Shown here one piece after another: positions 1 to 7,344 of a DNA stretch of 8,361 nt (the stretch's first letter is position 1; each line of letters opens with the position of its first letter). The notes under the pieces were generated by a model. It had not been told where the DNA came from. It saw only the letters and a program-made list of their open reading frames with translations, and ran no database searches. This stretch comes from Nautiliaceae bacterium (GTDB lineage Bacteria; Campylobacterota; Campylobacteria; Campylobacterales; Nautiliaceae): assembly GCA_027062985.1 (NCBI GenBank), contig JAMOSR010000050.1, forward strand, positions 1 through 8,361, in the 5' to 3' direction. Made by a program: the position numbers and the translations under genes.

Positions 1-108
1 CCTTTTATGAAAATAGCTTTTAGCGAGGCTGAACTTAACCTGTTTAGAAGAATAAAAGAGGCTTTTGACCCTAACGGAATTTTAAATCCCGGAAAAATGG
101 GACTATGA
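1..108 (+). CDS. FAD-linked oxidase (GlcD-type), C-terminal fragment
   Basis: The 3' end of a gene that begins before the window. Frame 1 is open from base 1 to the TGA at 106-108 and encodes 35 residues. The ending, with FRRIKEAFDPNGILNPGKMG, matches the extreme C-terminus of the GlcD/D-lactate dehydrogenase family of FAD-linked oxidases, where an 'IK..FDP..ILNPGK' tail closes the cap domain. Family members oxidise 2-hydroxy acids such as glycolate or lactate, using FAD and passing electrons to partner subunits or quinones; the substrate cannot be told from this tail. The stop overlaps the start of xth in an ATGA arrangement, so the two are probably translationally coupled in one operon. The FAD-binding domain lies outside the window. 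Confidence 0.85.
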   Translation, partial: PFMKIAFSEAELNLFRRIKEAFDPNGILNPGKMGL

Positions 109-863
109 AAGTTTGTACGTTTAATGTAAATTCCATAAGAAGCAGGCTTGAAATTGTTCAAAGTCTTGTAAATGAATATAATATAGATGTTTTATGTTTG
201 CAGGAGATTAAGGTTGAAAATGAAAAATTTCCTGTAATTGACGGAAATTTTGAGTGTGTTGTCCATGGACAAAAAAGGCTTCACGGGGTTGCCACCTGCT
301 CAAAATACCCTATAGATGAATTTCAAAAAGGGTTTGATGGAGAACTTAACGAGCCGAGGTTTGTTTATACATTTATAAACGGAGTTCATATTATCAATAT
401 TTATGCTCCTCTTGGGGATAACTACGGGGAGAGGTTTGAGTATAAAATGTATTTTTACGATAAGCTTTTTGAGTGGCTTAAAAGGTTTGATTTAAGTAAA
501 GACAAAGTTTTGATATGTGGAGATTTTAACATATCCCATACCGAGCTTGATGTTTGGGATGAGGTTATTTGGGAGGGGGAAGTAACGCATCTCCCCGAAG
601 AAAAAGCTATTATGTCTAAATTTTTGGATATAGGGTTTATCGATATAATAAGAAAAGTATATCCAAACGAAAAAGTTTTTACATTTTATGATTATAGAGG
701 GGCGGCCGTGTATAAAAACGAAGGTTTAAGACTTGATTATATTTTGGTTACAAAGCCTCTTTTTGAAAAGTTCAGAAATATAGAAATATTGACATCCGTT
801 AGAAGAAAAAGAAAACCCACTCCTTCAGACCATGTTCCTGTTATAGCGGAATTTGATTTATAG
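105..863 (+). CDS. xth: Exodeoxyribonuclease III (AP endonuclease)
   Basis: A 252-residue member of the endonuclease/exonuclease/phosphatase fold, close to the usual Xth length (E. coli 268). Family members cut DNA 5' to abasic sites and remove 3' blocking groups and 3' nucleotides in base excision repair, using Mg2+ in the cytoplasm. The family motifs occur in order: FNVNSIR with N7, LCLQEIK with metal-binding E34, NIYAPLG with Y100, GDFN with D140 and N142, LRLDYIL with D211, and the terminal SDHVPV with D242 and H243. These correspond to the catalytic Glu, Tyr, Asp, Asn, Asp and Asp-His of E. coli ExoIII, so the enzyme looks fully active. The ATG overlaps the upstream oxidase stop (ATGA). 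Only a weak purine-rich stretch precedes it, which suits coupled translation. The link to the oxidase and DedA genes looks positional rather than functional. Confidence 0.95.
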   Translation: MKVCTFNVNSIRSRLEIVQSLVNEYNIDVLCLQEIKVENEKFPVIDGNFECVVHGQKRLHGVATCSKYPIDEFQKGFDGELNEPRFVYTFINGVHIINIYAPLGDNYGERFEYKMYFYDKLFEWLKRFDLSKDKVLICGDFNISHTELDVWDEVIWEGEVTHLPEEKAIMSKFLDIGFIDIIRKVYPNEKVFTFYDYRGAAVYKNEGLRLDYILVTKPLFEKFRNIEILTSVRRKRKPTPSDHVPVIAEFDL

Positions 864-871
864 GTTATTAA

Positions 872-1450
872 ATGCTTGAGCATATAATAGATGTTTTGGT
901 TAATTTTGCAAATTCTATAGGATATATAGGAGTTTATTTTTATATGCTTTTGGTAGGTACGTTTATTCCGGTGCCAAGCGAACTTGTTTTGCTGCCTGCA
1001 GGATACCTTGCCGCAAAAGGGGAAAAAAATCTTTTGCTTTTGTGGTTTAGCGGGGCGTTGGGCAGTTTAAGCGGGGCGTTAATTAATTATTTTTTGGCAA
1101 AATGGATAGTAAACAGATTTTTAAAAGACAAGCCCGTTATTAAAAAAGTTACTAAATTTTGGAAAGAACATGGAAAAATTTCGGCTTTTTTAGCTCCCTT
1201 AACTCCTGGTCTTGGACAGTATATCTCTATTCCGGCGGGGCTTTCCCATATGCCTCTTCGCTGGTTTATTCCTCTGACTTTTTCGGCAAATCTTATATGG
1301 GTTGGATTTATGCTGATGATAGGATATATTTTCGGGGCTGGAGAGTCAGCCCATAAAGAGGTTGCGTATGGAAGCCTTGTTTTGCTTGGAGGGGTTATTG
1401 TAATAGCCTCTTTATACGTATTTAGGGAAATGAAAAAAACTAATAAGTAG
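872..1450 (+). CDS. DedA-family (SNARE-associated/VTT domain) inner-membrane protein
   Basis: A 192-residue, very hydrophobic protein starting 8 nt after the xth stop, with a weak TAGG 8-11 nt before the ATG. Family features are clear. An N-terminal helix (about 12-30) runs into FIPVPSELVLLPAGYLA (31-47) with the conserved glutamate E37. Next comes a glycine-rich membrane stretch (about 54-82), a loop, a second re-entrant-type motif ending YISIPAGLSHM (117-127), then helices at about 131-154 and 166-184 and a basic tail. DedA proteins are thought to move undecaprenyl phosphate or other lipids and to support the proton motive force. In typical members the second loop reads roughly 'RF.PG.R....PAG'. 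Here the stretch 108-116 is APLTPGLGQ, so both conserved arginines appear replaced (P109 and G115). The fold call is firm; the activity is uncertain for that reason. Confidence 0.88.
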   Translation: MLEHIIDVLVNFANSIGYIGVYFYMLLVGTFIPVPSELVLLPAGYLAAKGEKNLLLLWFSGALGSLSGALINYFLAKWIVNRFLKDKPVIKKVTKFWKEHGKISAFLAPLTPGLGQYISIPAGLSHMPLRWFIPLTFSANLIWVGFMLMIGYIFGAGESAHKEVAYGSLVLLGGVIVIASLYVFREMKKTNK

Positions 1451-1466
1451 AAACTATTTTATCTTT

Positions 1467-1499
1467 TCCCCAAAATAAATGTTTGATTTATTTTGGGGA
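1467..1499. terminator. Perfect 14-bp stem-loop between convergent genes, probable bidirectional terminator
   Basis: Bases 1467-1480 pair without mismatch with 1486-1499, leaving a 5-nt loop (GTTTG). Four G:C pairs (CCCC/GGGG) sit near the base of the stem. It lies 16 nt after the dedA stop and 37 nt beyond the end of the - strand aminotransferase, the expected place for a shared terminator. On neither strand is the hairpin followed by a proper U-run: + strand RNA continues UUGGUAUUAUA, and - strand RNA continues AAAGAUAAAAUAG. It is therefore non-canonical, and termination is inferred from position and stem strength. Confidence 0.65.
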
Positions 1500-1536
1500 T
1501 TGGTATTATACTCAAAAATTACCACATGTCTTATCA

Positions 1537-2700
1537 TTAAAGAGCCTTTATAAATTCTTCTATTCTTTTTATTCCTTCTTTTATGGTTTCCAAATCGGTT
1601 GCGAATGAAAATCTGAAATATCCCTCACTTCCAAAACCAATTCCCGGGACCACAGCTACGCCTTTGTCTTCAAGAAGCGTTAATGCGAAATTCATAGATT
1701 TAGGCATAATTTCTTTGTGGTTTACGAAAATATAAAACGCTCCCGCCGGTTTTGCAGCCGAGAGCCCCGGGATTTTATTAAACGCTTCATAAACATAATC
1801 CCTTCTTTTTTGAAATTCTTTTCTCATGTTTTCCACATCTTTATCGGCCTTTCCAAGAAGGGCGGGAATAGCCGCTTTTTGGGTTATAGAATTTACGTTT
1901 GACGTGCTTTGGGACTGCAGTTTTATCATATTTTTGACAAGTTCTTTATTTTTGCTGGCACAATATCCAAATCTCCATCCCGTCATTGCGTGGGATTTGC
2001 TAAGACCGTTTACCGTAATGGTTCGTTGGAGCATGTCTTTATTAATACTCGCCGTTGCCGTAAACTCTCCGTCATAAATAAGTTTTTCATACATTTCATC
2101 GCTTACAACCCATATATCCGTTCCTTTAAGCACATCCGCCAAGGCTTCAAGCTCTTCTTTTGTATATACCGCTCCTGTAGGATTGCTAGGAGTAGTTATA
2201 ATTAACATTTTTGTTTTTGGAGTTATTGCCTTTTTTAACATCTCAGGAGTTATTTTAAATCCCGTACTTTCATCCGTCATTATGCTAACCGGTACTCCTC
2301 CGTGGTATTTTACAATTTCCGGATACGTAACCCAGTAAGGTGCCGGGATAATAACTTCGTCTCTTTCGTCTATAAGAGAAGCCATAATATTAAAAAGACT
2401 CTGTTTTGCTCCGTTACTCACGATAATTTCGTCATGGGAATAGTCTAAGTTATTATCTTTTTTTAGTTTTACTCTTACGGCTTCTATTACTTCTGGAATT
2501 CCGGCAACCGCCGTATATTTTGTAAAACCTTCTTCTATTGCTTTTATACCTTCTTTTTTTATAATTTCGGGAGTGTCAAAATCAGGCTCTCCGGCGCTGA
2601 ATGCCAAAACATCCCTTCCCGCCGCCTTTAAGTCTCTTGCTTTTTGGGAAATCGCTATTGTAAGTGAGGGGGAGAGTTTTTCTATTCTTTTACTAAACAT
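1537..2700 (-). CDS. aspB: Class I PLP-dependent aspartate aminotransferase
   Basis: A 387-residue fold-type I aminotransferase of the AspAT Ib subgroup. It moves an amino group between aspartate (and possibly other amino or oxo acids) and 2-oxoglutarate in cytoplasmic amino-acid metabolism. Key residues, counted from the chosen start, are FSAGEPDFDTP (34-44), PYWVTYPE with W123, PSNPTG with N173, SDEMYEKL with D201 and Y204, the PLP-lysine motif NGLSKSHAMTGWR with K235 and R243, and YFRFSFA with the carboxylate-binding R363. The frame can be extended upstream to a TTG at 2742. I prefer the ATG at 2700 because AGGG lies about 7 nt before it, family members start near a '.S.R...L.PS.T' segment, and a TATAAT-like box lies between the two candidates. 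It is transcribed alone here, divergent from the chemoreceptor gene. The exact substrate range (aspartate versus prephenate or aromatic) is not resolved. Confidence 0.93.
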   Translation of the reverse strand: MFSKRIEKLSPSLTIAISQKARDLKAAGRDVLAFSAGEPDFDTPEIIKKEGIKAIEEGFTKYTAVAGIPEVIEAVRVKLKKDNNLDYSHDEIIVSNGAKQSLFNIMASLIDERDEVIIPAPYWVTYPEIVKYHGGVPVSIMTDESTGFKITPEMLKKAITPKTKMLIITTPSNPTGAVYTKEELEALADVLKGTDIWVVSDEMYEKLIYDGEFTATASINKDMLQRTITVNGLSKSHAMTGWRFGYCASKNKELVKNMIKLQSQSTSNVNSITQKAAIPALLGKADKDVENMRKEFQKRRDYVYEAFNKIPGLSAAKPAGAFYIFVNHKEIMPKSMNFALTLLEDKGVAVVPGIGFGSEGYFRFSFATDLETIKEGIKRIEEFIKAL

Positions 2701-2706
2701 TTTTAA

Positions 2707-2710
2707 CCCT
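2707..2710 (-). promoter_or_regulatory. Ribosome binding site supporting the aminotransferase start at 2700
   Basis: Read on the - strand the sequence is AAAAAAAGGGTTAAAA followed by ATG. The AGGG core sits about 6-7 nt before the start codon, whereas the alternative upstream TTG at 2742 has no comparable purine motif. Confidence 0.6.
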
Positions 2711-2721
2711 TTTTTTAATGA

Positions 2722-2727
2722 ATTATA
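2722..2727 (-). promoter_or_regulatory. Candidate -10 box (TATAAT) for the aminotransferase gene
   Basis: The - strand reads a perfect TATAAT here, about 22 nt before the ATG at 2700. A transcript starting 6-7 nt downstream would have a leader of about 15 nt that still carries the AGGG ribosome binding site. No convincing -35 hexamer is seen, which is usual for the weak -35 elements of Campylobacterota. Confidence 0.45.
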
Positions 2728-2750
2728 TATTAAATTTTTCAAAATTTGGT

Positions 2751-2756
2751 TAAAAT
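2751..2756 (+). promoter_or_regulatory. Candidate -10 box for the chemoreceptor operon
   Basis: TAAAAT lies 20 nt before the ATG at 2777 in an AT-only stretch. A second possibility is TATATT at 2726-2731, which overlaps the divergent -10 box. Neither has a good -35, and no sigma-54 (GG-N10-GC) or sigma-28-like (GCCGATAA) motif was found in the 76-bp divergent gap. Confidence 0.3.
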
Positions 2757-2766
2757 AATAAAAAAA

Positions 2767-2771
2767 AAGGA
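2767..2771 (+). promoter_or_regulatory. Ribosome binding site of the chemoreceptor gene
   Basis: AAGGA sits 5 nt before the ATG at 2777. This is good Shine-Dalgarno spacing and supports the start, which is followed at once by a typical chemoreceptor N-terminus (LKKLSIRQKL and then a hydrophobic helix). Confidence 0.6.
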
Positions 2772-2776
2772 TTAGG

Positions 2777-5134
2777 ATGTTAAAAAAGCTGAGTATTAGG
2801 CAAAAATTAATGCTGCTGGTAGGGGTGCCGCTTACGTTTTTGGTGATATTGGCCGGGTATCTTATTTATGATACTTACAATCAGTTTAAGAAAGGTAAAG
2901 ATTTTAAAAAAGTTTTAGTTATGAGCGCTGAATATATGCCAAATCTTTTGGTTGAGCTTCAAAAAGAAAGAGGGCTTTCAGCGGCTTATATTGCAGACAG
3001 AGGTGAGAAATTCAGAGCCGAACTTGACGCCCAGCGAAGAAAAACGGATATTGCTTTAAGAAAGCTTAAAAACTATATTAAAAATCACAATATTGCTAAA
3101 ATTGATGCTCAAATATATAAAGATTATAAAAAAGCTTTTAATGAATTAAAAAATTTGAACGATATAAGAAACAAAATAGATAACCTGCAAATAGACGTTA
3201 TAGATGAAATTAAATATTTCTCTAACGTTAACAGGATATTTTTATTATCAAAAGACGAATTGCTTAAATATAATGTTAATCAAAATATTATTGAAGGGGT
3301 GAATAAATTTTTTGAAGTTTTATGGTTGAGCGAATATGCCGGAAAAGAAAGGGCGTATCTTGCTTATCTTTTAAGCACCGGAAAACTAAGAAACGATATA
3401 ATAGTCGAATGGTATTCGGTGGTTAACGCTCAAAAAATGTTGTTAAAAGATTTACCGGAAATTGCAAGGGAAATAGCCGCATATGAAGCTAAAGTTGAGA
3501 AAATAAGGGAGACTTTTGGCAATCTGCCTGTAAAACAGCAAATTGTCTCTTCTATGAAAGAAACAGTAGGATACGGTGGGCTTATTCATAATTTTAAAAA
3601 TTACGTTTTAAGGGGAAAACCTAAATATGAAGCTAACGTTAACAAAGCTTATCACAAGCTTCTTGAGCTTATAGACAGAATAAAATCTATGGGAGTGACT
3701 CAAAGAGAAGCTAAAGAGCTTGATAAAATAAAAGAGGTCTTTACAAAATACTATCAGGGACTTCCTAGGGTAGTGGAAGCGTGGTCTAAAAATATGTCCA
3801 TAAAACAGCTTGATAAAGTGGTAAAAGTAAACGACCGGCCGGCTATTAACGCTTTTAAAGAGCTTAGCAAAACAAAAACATATATTAATTTTACTACAGA
3901 AGAATGGATAAAACTTGCAAGCGAAAGAATAGACGCCATTAAAAAAATAGCGGACAGAATTGCTGAAAAACTTATAAAAATGACCGAAGAAGAGTATTCT
4001 GACACTCTTAAATTTTTAATTACGGTAAGCGTAATAACCGTTTTAATAGTAATAGGCGTTATACTTCTTGCAATCTTTATAGCAAAAGATTTAATGGAAT
4101 CTACAGAAAAACTTAAAGAAGGAATTCTTGAATTTTTCAGATTCCTAAACAGGGAAACAAGCAGCGCTAAACTTATAGAAATAGACAGCGAAGACGAAAT
4201 AGGTCTTATGGCAAAGGTTATTAATCAAAACATAGCCAAAATAGAAGAAGGCTTAAGACAGGACGCGTTAATGATTCAGGGGCTTATGAGAGAAGTTGAA
4301 AAAATGAAAAGAGGAGTGTTAAAAGGAAGGGTTGTAGAACAGGCCGCAAACCCTGATTTGGAAAAAGTGAGAATAATATTTAACGAAATGCAAGACGCAC
4401 TTGAAAAAATAGTGGGTGAAGATATCAATAAAACGGTTGTGGTTCTTGACAGCGCTATGAAAAGGGATTTTACAAAAAGAATTCAAAACGCGATAGGAAA
4501 AGTTGAAATCGCTATAAACAACGTGCTTGATACGATGGTGGATATTTTAAGAACAAATAAAGAAAACGGAGAAATTTTAAGTGAAAAAGCAAGAATTTTA
4601 AAAGAGAAAATGGATGCTTTAAAACAGGCGGCAATAGAAGCAAGCCAGGAATTAAACGAAGTCGCAGGTATCATGCAGCAGCTTAACAACGAAATTTTTG
4701 AAATATCAAATCAGACAAAAACCGTGGTAGAACAGTCTCATGATATTAAAAATGTCGTAAATGTTATTCAGGAAATCGCAGACCAGACTAATCTTTTGGC
4801 TCTTAACGCGGCAATAGAAGCGGCAAGGGCCGGGGAACATGGAAGAGGATTTGCGGTAGTTTCTGATGAAATTAGAAAACTTGCCGAAAAAACTCAAAAA
4901 AGTTTAAGCGAAATTGACGCAAACATTAATCTTCTTACGCAGTCTATTACGAATATAGGCGAGGCTATTATGAAACAGACCGAGGAGATTGCAACTGTCA
5001 CAAGTAAAGTCGAAGACGTTAACAATAAAACTCAGTTAATGGAAAAAAATGTAGAAGAAGTTGACGTTGTAGCCGAGGAGGTAAGTCAAATGGCCGAAAC
5101 TATGCTTAAAAACGTGGAAAAAAATAAGTTTTAA
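2777..5134 (+). CDS. Methyl-accepting chemotaxis protein with periplasmic NIT-like sensor
   Basis: A 785-residue transmembrane chemoreceptor. TM1 spans about 12-31 and TM2 about 413-436, leaving some 380 periplasmic residues. The first part (about 38-250) resembles the all-helical NIT domain, known from nitrate/nitrite sensors such as NasR. It has LQKERGLSAAYI (61-72), an AQRRKTDIAL stretch (85-94) and a second GKERAYLAYLL (189-199); R65 and R192 are the likely counterparts of the ligand-binding arginines. A second helical module (about 255-405) carries GYGGLIHNFKNYVLRG (265-280). After TM2 come HAMP-like segments (about 437-590) with an EFFRFLNRET element and DEIGLMAKVINQNI. The kinase-control hairpin has its tip motif at 666-690 (IADQTNLLALNAAIEA, AGEHGRG; tip E687). 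Only 98 residues follow the tip, suggesting a short (28-heptad-like) receptor class, with no CheR/CheB-binding pentapeptide at the C-terminus. It should signal to CheA/CheW. It is the first gene of a four-gene unit. The ligand is inferred, not shown. Confidence 0.9.
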   Translation: MLKKLSIRQKLMLLVGVPLTFLVILAGYLIYDTYNQFKKGKDFKKVLVMSAEYMPNLLVELQKERGLSAAYIADRGEKFRAELDAQRRKTDIALRKLKNYIKNHNIAKIDAQIYKDYKKAFNELKNLNDIRNKIDNLQIDVIDEIKYFSNVNRIFLLSKDELLKYNVNQNIIEGVNKFFEVLWLSEYAGKERAYLAYLLSTGKLRNDIIVEWYSVVNAQKMLLKDLPEIAREIAAYEAKVEKIRETFGNLPVKQQIVSSMKETVGYGGLIHNFKNYVLRGKPKYEANVNKAYHKLLELIDRIKSMGVTQREAKELDKIKEVFTKYYQGLPRVVEAWSKNMSIKQLDKVVKVNDRPAINAFKELSKTKTYINFTTEEWIKLASERIDAIKKIADRIAEKLIKMTEEEYSDTLKFLITVSVITVLIVIGVILLAIFIAKDLMESTEKLKEGILEFFRFLNRETSSAKLIEIDSEDEIGLMAKVINQNIAKIEEGLRQDALMIQGLMREVEKMKRGVLKGRVVEQAANPDLEKVRIIFNEMQDALEKIVGEDINKTVVVLDSAMKRDFTKRIQNAIGKVEIAINNVLDTMVDILRTNKENGEILSEKARILKEKMDALKQAAIEASQELNEVAGIMQQLNNEIFEISNQTKTVVEQSHDIKNVVNVIQEIADQTNLLALNAAIEAARAGEHGRGFAVVSDEIRKLAEKTQKSLSEIDANINLLTQSITNIGEAIMKQTEEIATVTSKVEDVNNKTQLMEKNVEEVDVVAEEVSQMAETMLKNVEKNKF

Positions 5135-5136
5135 GT

Positions 5137-7344
5137 ATGGTTACGAATAAAATAATAGAGACGATAAAATCTTTATTTAAAAAACATCTGGAAGAAATTT
5201 CTCTTCCCGATGATAAAAAAGATAAGATTTATCAAAAATTTTTAGAGCTTTTAGAAAATTTGGTAGGGAATTTTAAAGATGTTTTAGATTCCATTAAAGA
5301 AGCCGTTGTTGTTATAGATGAAGAGGGAAATATTCAAGAGGCCAATAAGACTTTTTTTGAATGGCTTTCTCTCTCAAAAAATGATGTAATAGGCAGAAAT
5401 ATTAAGGATTTTGTTTTTGAGGATATAGAAAATAAAATCGTTTATTTAAAAAACCATGAACTTATTCCCGTAGAACTGCATATTAAAGAATTCGAAATTA
5501 ACAACAAAAAATATAAAAGACTTATAGCCTCAAATATAAAAAACAGAGTGGAATTTGAGCTTAAATTAAAAAATCTTTTAAGGCTTTATAAGGTTTTAAG
5601 CAAAATTAACGAACTTATTATAAGAGCCGTAAATAAAGAGGAAGTTTTTTCCCTAAGCTGTGAAATTTTGGTTAAAGAAGGACATTTTGACTTTGCATGG
5701 ATAGGAGAGCTAAGGGGTGAGAATATAGTCCCGGTGGCATGGTTTGGAGAAAATGAAACATTTGCTAAGACTCTAAAAAACAGGGTGTTTAAACAAAAAA
5801 ACATAAAAGAACTTATAACACATTCTTATTTAAAAGAGAGTAATCTTCAAAAAGAGGAAAAGGCTTTTTTTAATAAAATTACCATTCCTATTTTTAAAGA
5901 AGAAAACGCTATTTCGGCAGTCGTTTCCCATAAAGAAATAACGGCGGTATTGGTGGTTTATTATAAAGGTAAGGAATTTGATGAGGATGAAATCACTCTT
6001 TTAAAACAGATAGCCCATGATATAGGCTTTGGAATAGTTACGCTCTCAAGAAAAGAAGATGTCGATTATCTGGCTTATTATGACGTATTGACCTCTCTTC
6101 CAAACAGAAGATATTTTTTTGAAGAACTTGAATCGCTATTAAGTATTCTTAAAGAAAAAGACCAGCAGGGGATGTTGGCAATTGTGGATATAAACAATTT
6201 TAAAACCATAAATTCAGCTGTAGGATTTTGGGCTGGGGATATTGTTCTTTCACAGATATCTTCCGAGCTTAAAAAGATATTAAAAAACAAAGATATCTTA
6301 GCAAGAGTGGGGGGAGATGAGTTTGCTTTATTTTTATATAACGTTAAAAGTAAAGAGGAGGCTATATACAGGATTACAAGCGTTTTAAAGGATTTTGAGT
6401 TTATTTTTGAAATAGAAAATAAAAAATTTCTGGTAACTTTAAGTATAGGAGCGGCGTTTTTTCCTTATGACGGAACAACAAAAGAAGTTTTATTCGCAAG
6501 TGCCGAAGCCGCTTTAAAAGAAGCAAAAAAAAGGGGGAAAGGAATAGAATTTTTTTCAAAAAGTCTGCAACAGAGCACTCTTGAGAGTTTAAACCTTGAA
6601 AGCGAACTGGTGGAGGCTATTAAAAAAGATGAATTTTGCGTGTTTTATCAACCTATAGTCGATATAAAAGAAAAAAGGGTTTTTGGCGCGGAAGCTCTTA
6701 TTAGGTGGATAAAAAACGGTGAAATTGTTCCTCCTTTTAAATTCATACCTATTTTAGAAGAAAGAGGGCTCATTAAAGAAGTAGGTGCAATGGTTATGGA
6801 TAAGGTTTTCAGTTTTATAAAAGAAGAAAAATTAAATATTCCCATATCCATAAACGTGTCTGCAAAACAGGTTCACCTTAATTTTTATAAGGAAGTTTTG
6901 GATTTAATAGAAAAATATTCAATTTCCCCTTCAAATGTGATTTTGGAAGTTACGGAAAGTGTTTTGATGGAAAATCTTGAAATACTGTTAAAAAACATAA
7001 AAGAGCTAAACGCCGTTGGAATAAGATTTGAAATAGACGATTTCGGAACAGGTTATTCTTCTTTGGCTTATCTAAAAAAACTTCCTATATGCGCTTTAAA
7101 AATCGACAGGGCGTTTATAAAAGATTTGCCTGATGATGAGGAAGATGTTTCCATTTCAAAAGCCATTATTTCAATGGGGCATTCTCTTGGAAAAAAAATT
7201 ATAGCAGAAGGGGTTGAAACGAAAGAGCAGCTTAAGTTTTTGGAAGAAAATAATTGCGATTATATTCAGGGGTATTATTTTGGAAAACCTATGCCAAAAG
7301 ATGAGTTTTTAACGTTTTTAAAGGAGTTTAGATGGCAAGAGTAA
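5137..7344 (+). CDS. PAS-GAF-GGDEF-EAL cyclic-di-GMP cyclase/phosphodiesterase
   Basis: A 735-residue soluble protein with no membrane helix. Residues 1-45 are helical; a PAS domain follows (about 46-135, AVVVIDEEGNIQEANKTF), then a GAF domain (about 150-303, with FDFAWIGEL at 184-192). The GGDEF domain starts at YYDVLTSLPNRR (314-325) and holds metal-binding D351, N359, D368 and an intact RVGGDEF (390-396), so diguanylate cyclase activity is possible. Nearby positions are degenerate: the usual 'ND..GH' is NSAVGF (359-364), and the inhibitory RxxD site is KNKD (383-386). The EAL domain (about 485-733) has EALIRW (E519), INVSAKQ (N573), EVTES (E604), DDFGTGYSSL (D634, D635), LKIDR (K655), AEGVET (E691, E694) and QGYYFG (Q711), all residues expected for c-di-GMP hydrolysis. 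It starts 2 nt after the chemoreceptor stop without a clear ribosome binding site, which suggests coupling. PAS and GAF presumably gate the output; their ligands are unknown. Confidence 0.93.
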   Translation: MVTNKIIETIKSLFKKHLEEISLPDDKKDKIYQKFLELLENLVGNFKDVLDSIKEAVVVIDEEGNIQEANKTFFEWLSLSKNDVIGRNIKDFVFEDIENKIVYLKNHELIPVELHIKEFEINNKKYKRLIASNIKNRVEFELKLKNLLRLYKVLSKINELIIRAVNKEEVFSLSCEILVKEGHFDFAWIGELRGENIVPVAWFGENETFAKTLKNRVFKQKNIKELITHSYLKESNLQKEEKAFFNKITIPIFKEENAISAVVSHKEITAVLVVYYKGKEFDEDEITLLKQIAHDIGFGIVTLSRKEDVDYLAYYDVLTSLPNRRYFFEELESLLSILKEKDQQGMLAIVDINNFKTINSAVGFWAGDIVLSQISSELKKILKNKDILARVGGDEFALFLYNVKSKEEAIYRITSVLKDFEFIFEIENKKFLVTLSIGAAFFPYDGTTKEVLFASAEAALKEAKKRGKGIEFFSKSLQQSTLESLNLESELVEAIKKDEFCVFYQPIVDIKEKRVFGAEALIRWIKNGEIVPPFKFIPILEERGLIKEVGAMVMDKVFSFIKEEKLNIPISINVSAKQVHLNFYKEVLDLIEKYSISPSNVILEVTESVLMENLEILLKNIKELNAVGIRFEIDDFGTGYSSLAYLKKLPICALKIDRAFIKDLPDDEEDVSISKAIISMGHSLGKKIIAEGVETKEQLKFLEENNCDYIQGYYFGKPMPKDEFLTFLKEFRWQE
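7321..7326 (+). promoter_or_regulatory. Ribosome binding site inside the end of the GGDEF-EAL gene
   Basis: AAGGAG lies 5 nt before the ATG at 7332, within the last codons of the upstream gene. It fixes the start of the overlapping lipoprotein gene and shows the overlap is real. Confidence 0.75.

Noticed and set aside
1159..1356. 65-residue + strand frame inside the DedA gene
   Set aside because: It is an out-of-frame shadow rich in aromatic and serine residues, fully inside a recognised gene.
1717..2205. Three overlapping + strand open frames within the aminotransferase gene
   Set aside because: They lie antisense to a strongly conserved enzyme and encode low-complexity or hydrophobic sequence without ribosome binding sites, so they are shadows.
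2701..2742. N-terminal extension of the aminotransferase to a TTG at 2742 (14 extra residues)
   Set aside because: The start would be a rare TTG without a ribosome binding site, upstream of a TATAAT-like box, and the extra residues are not typical of the family. The ATG at 2700 with AGGG before it fits better.
3220..3645. Repeated AACGTTAAC-type palindromes (for example near 3224 and 3636)
   Set aside because: They fall in coding sequence on Asn-Val-Asn codons at unrelated places. In AT-rich DNA this is best explained by codon choice rather than an operator.
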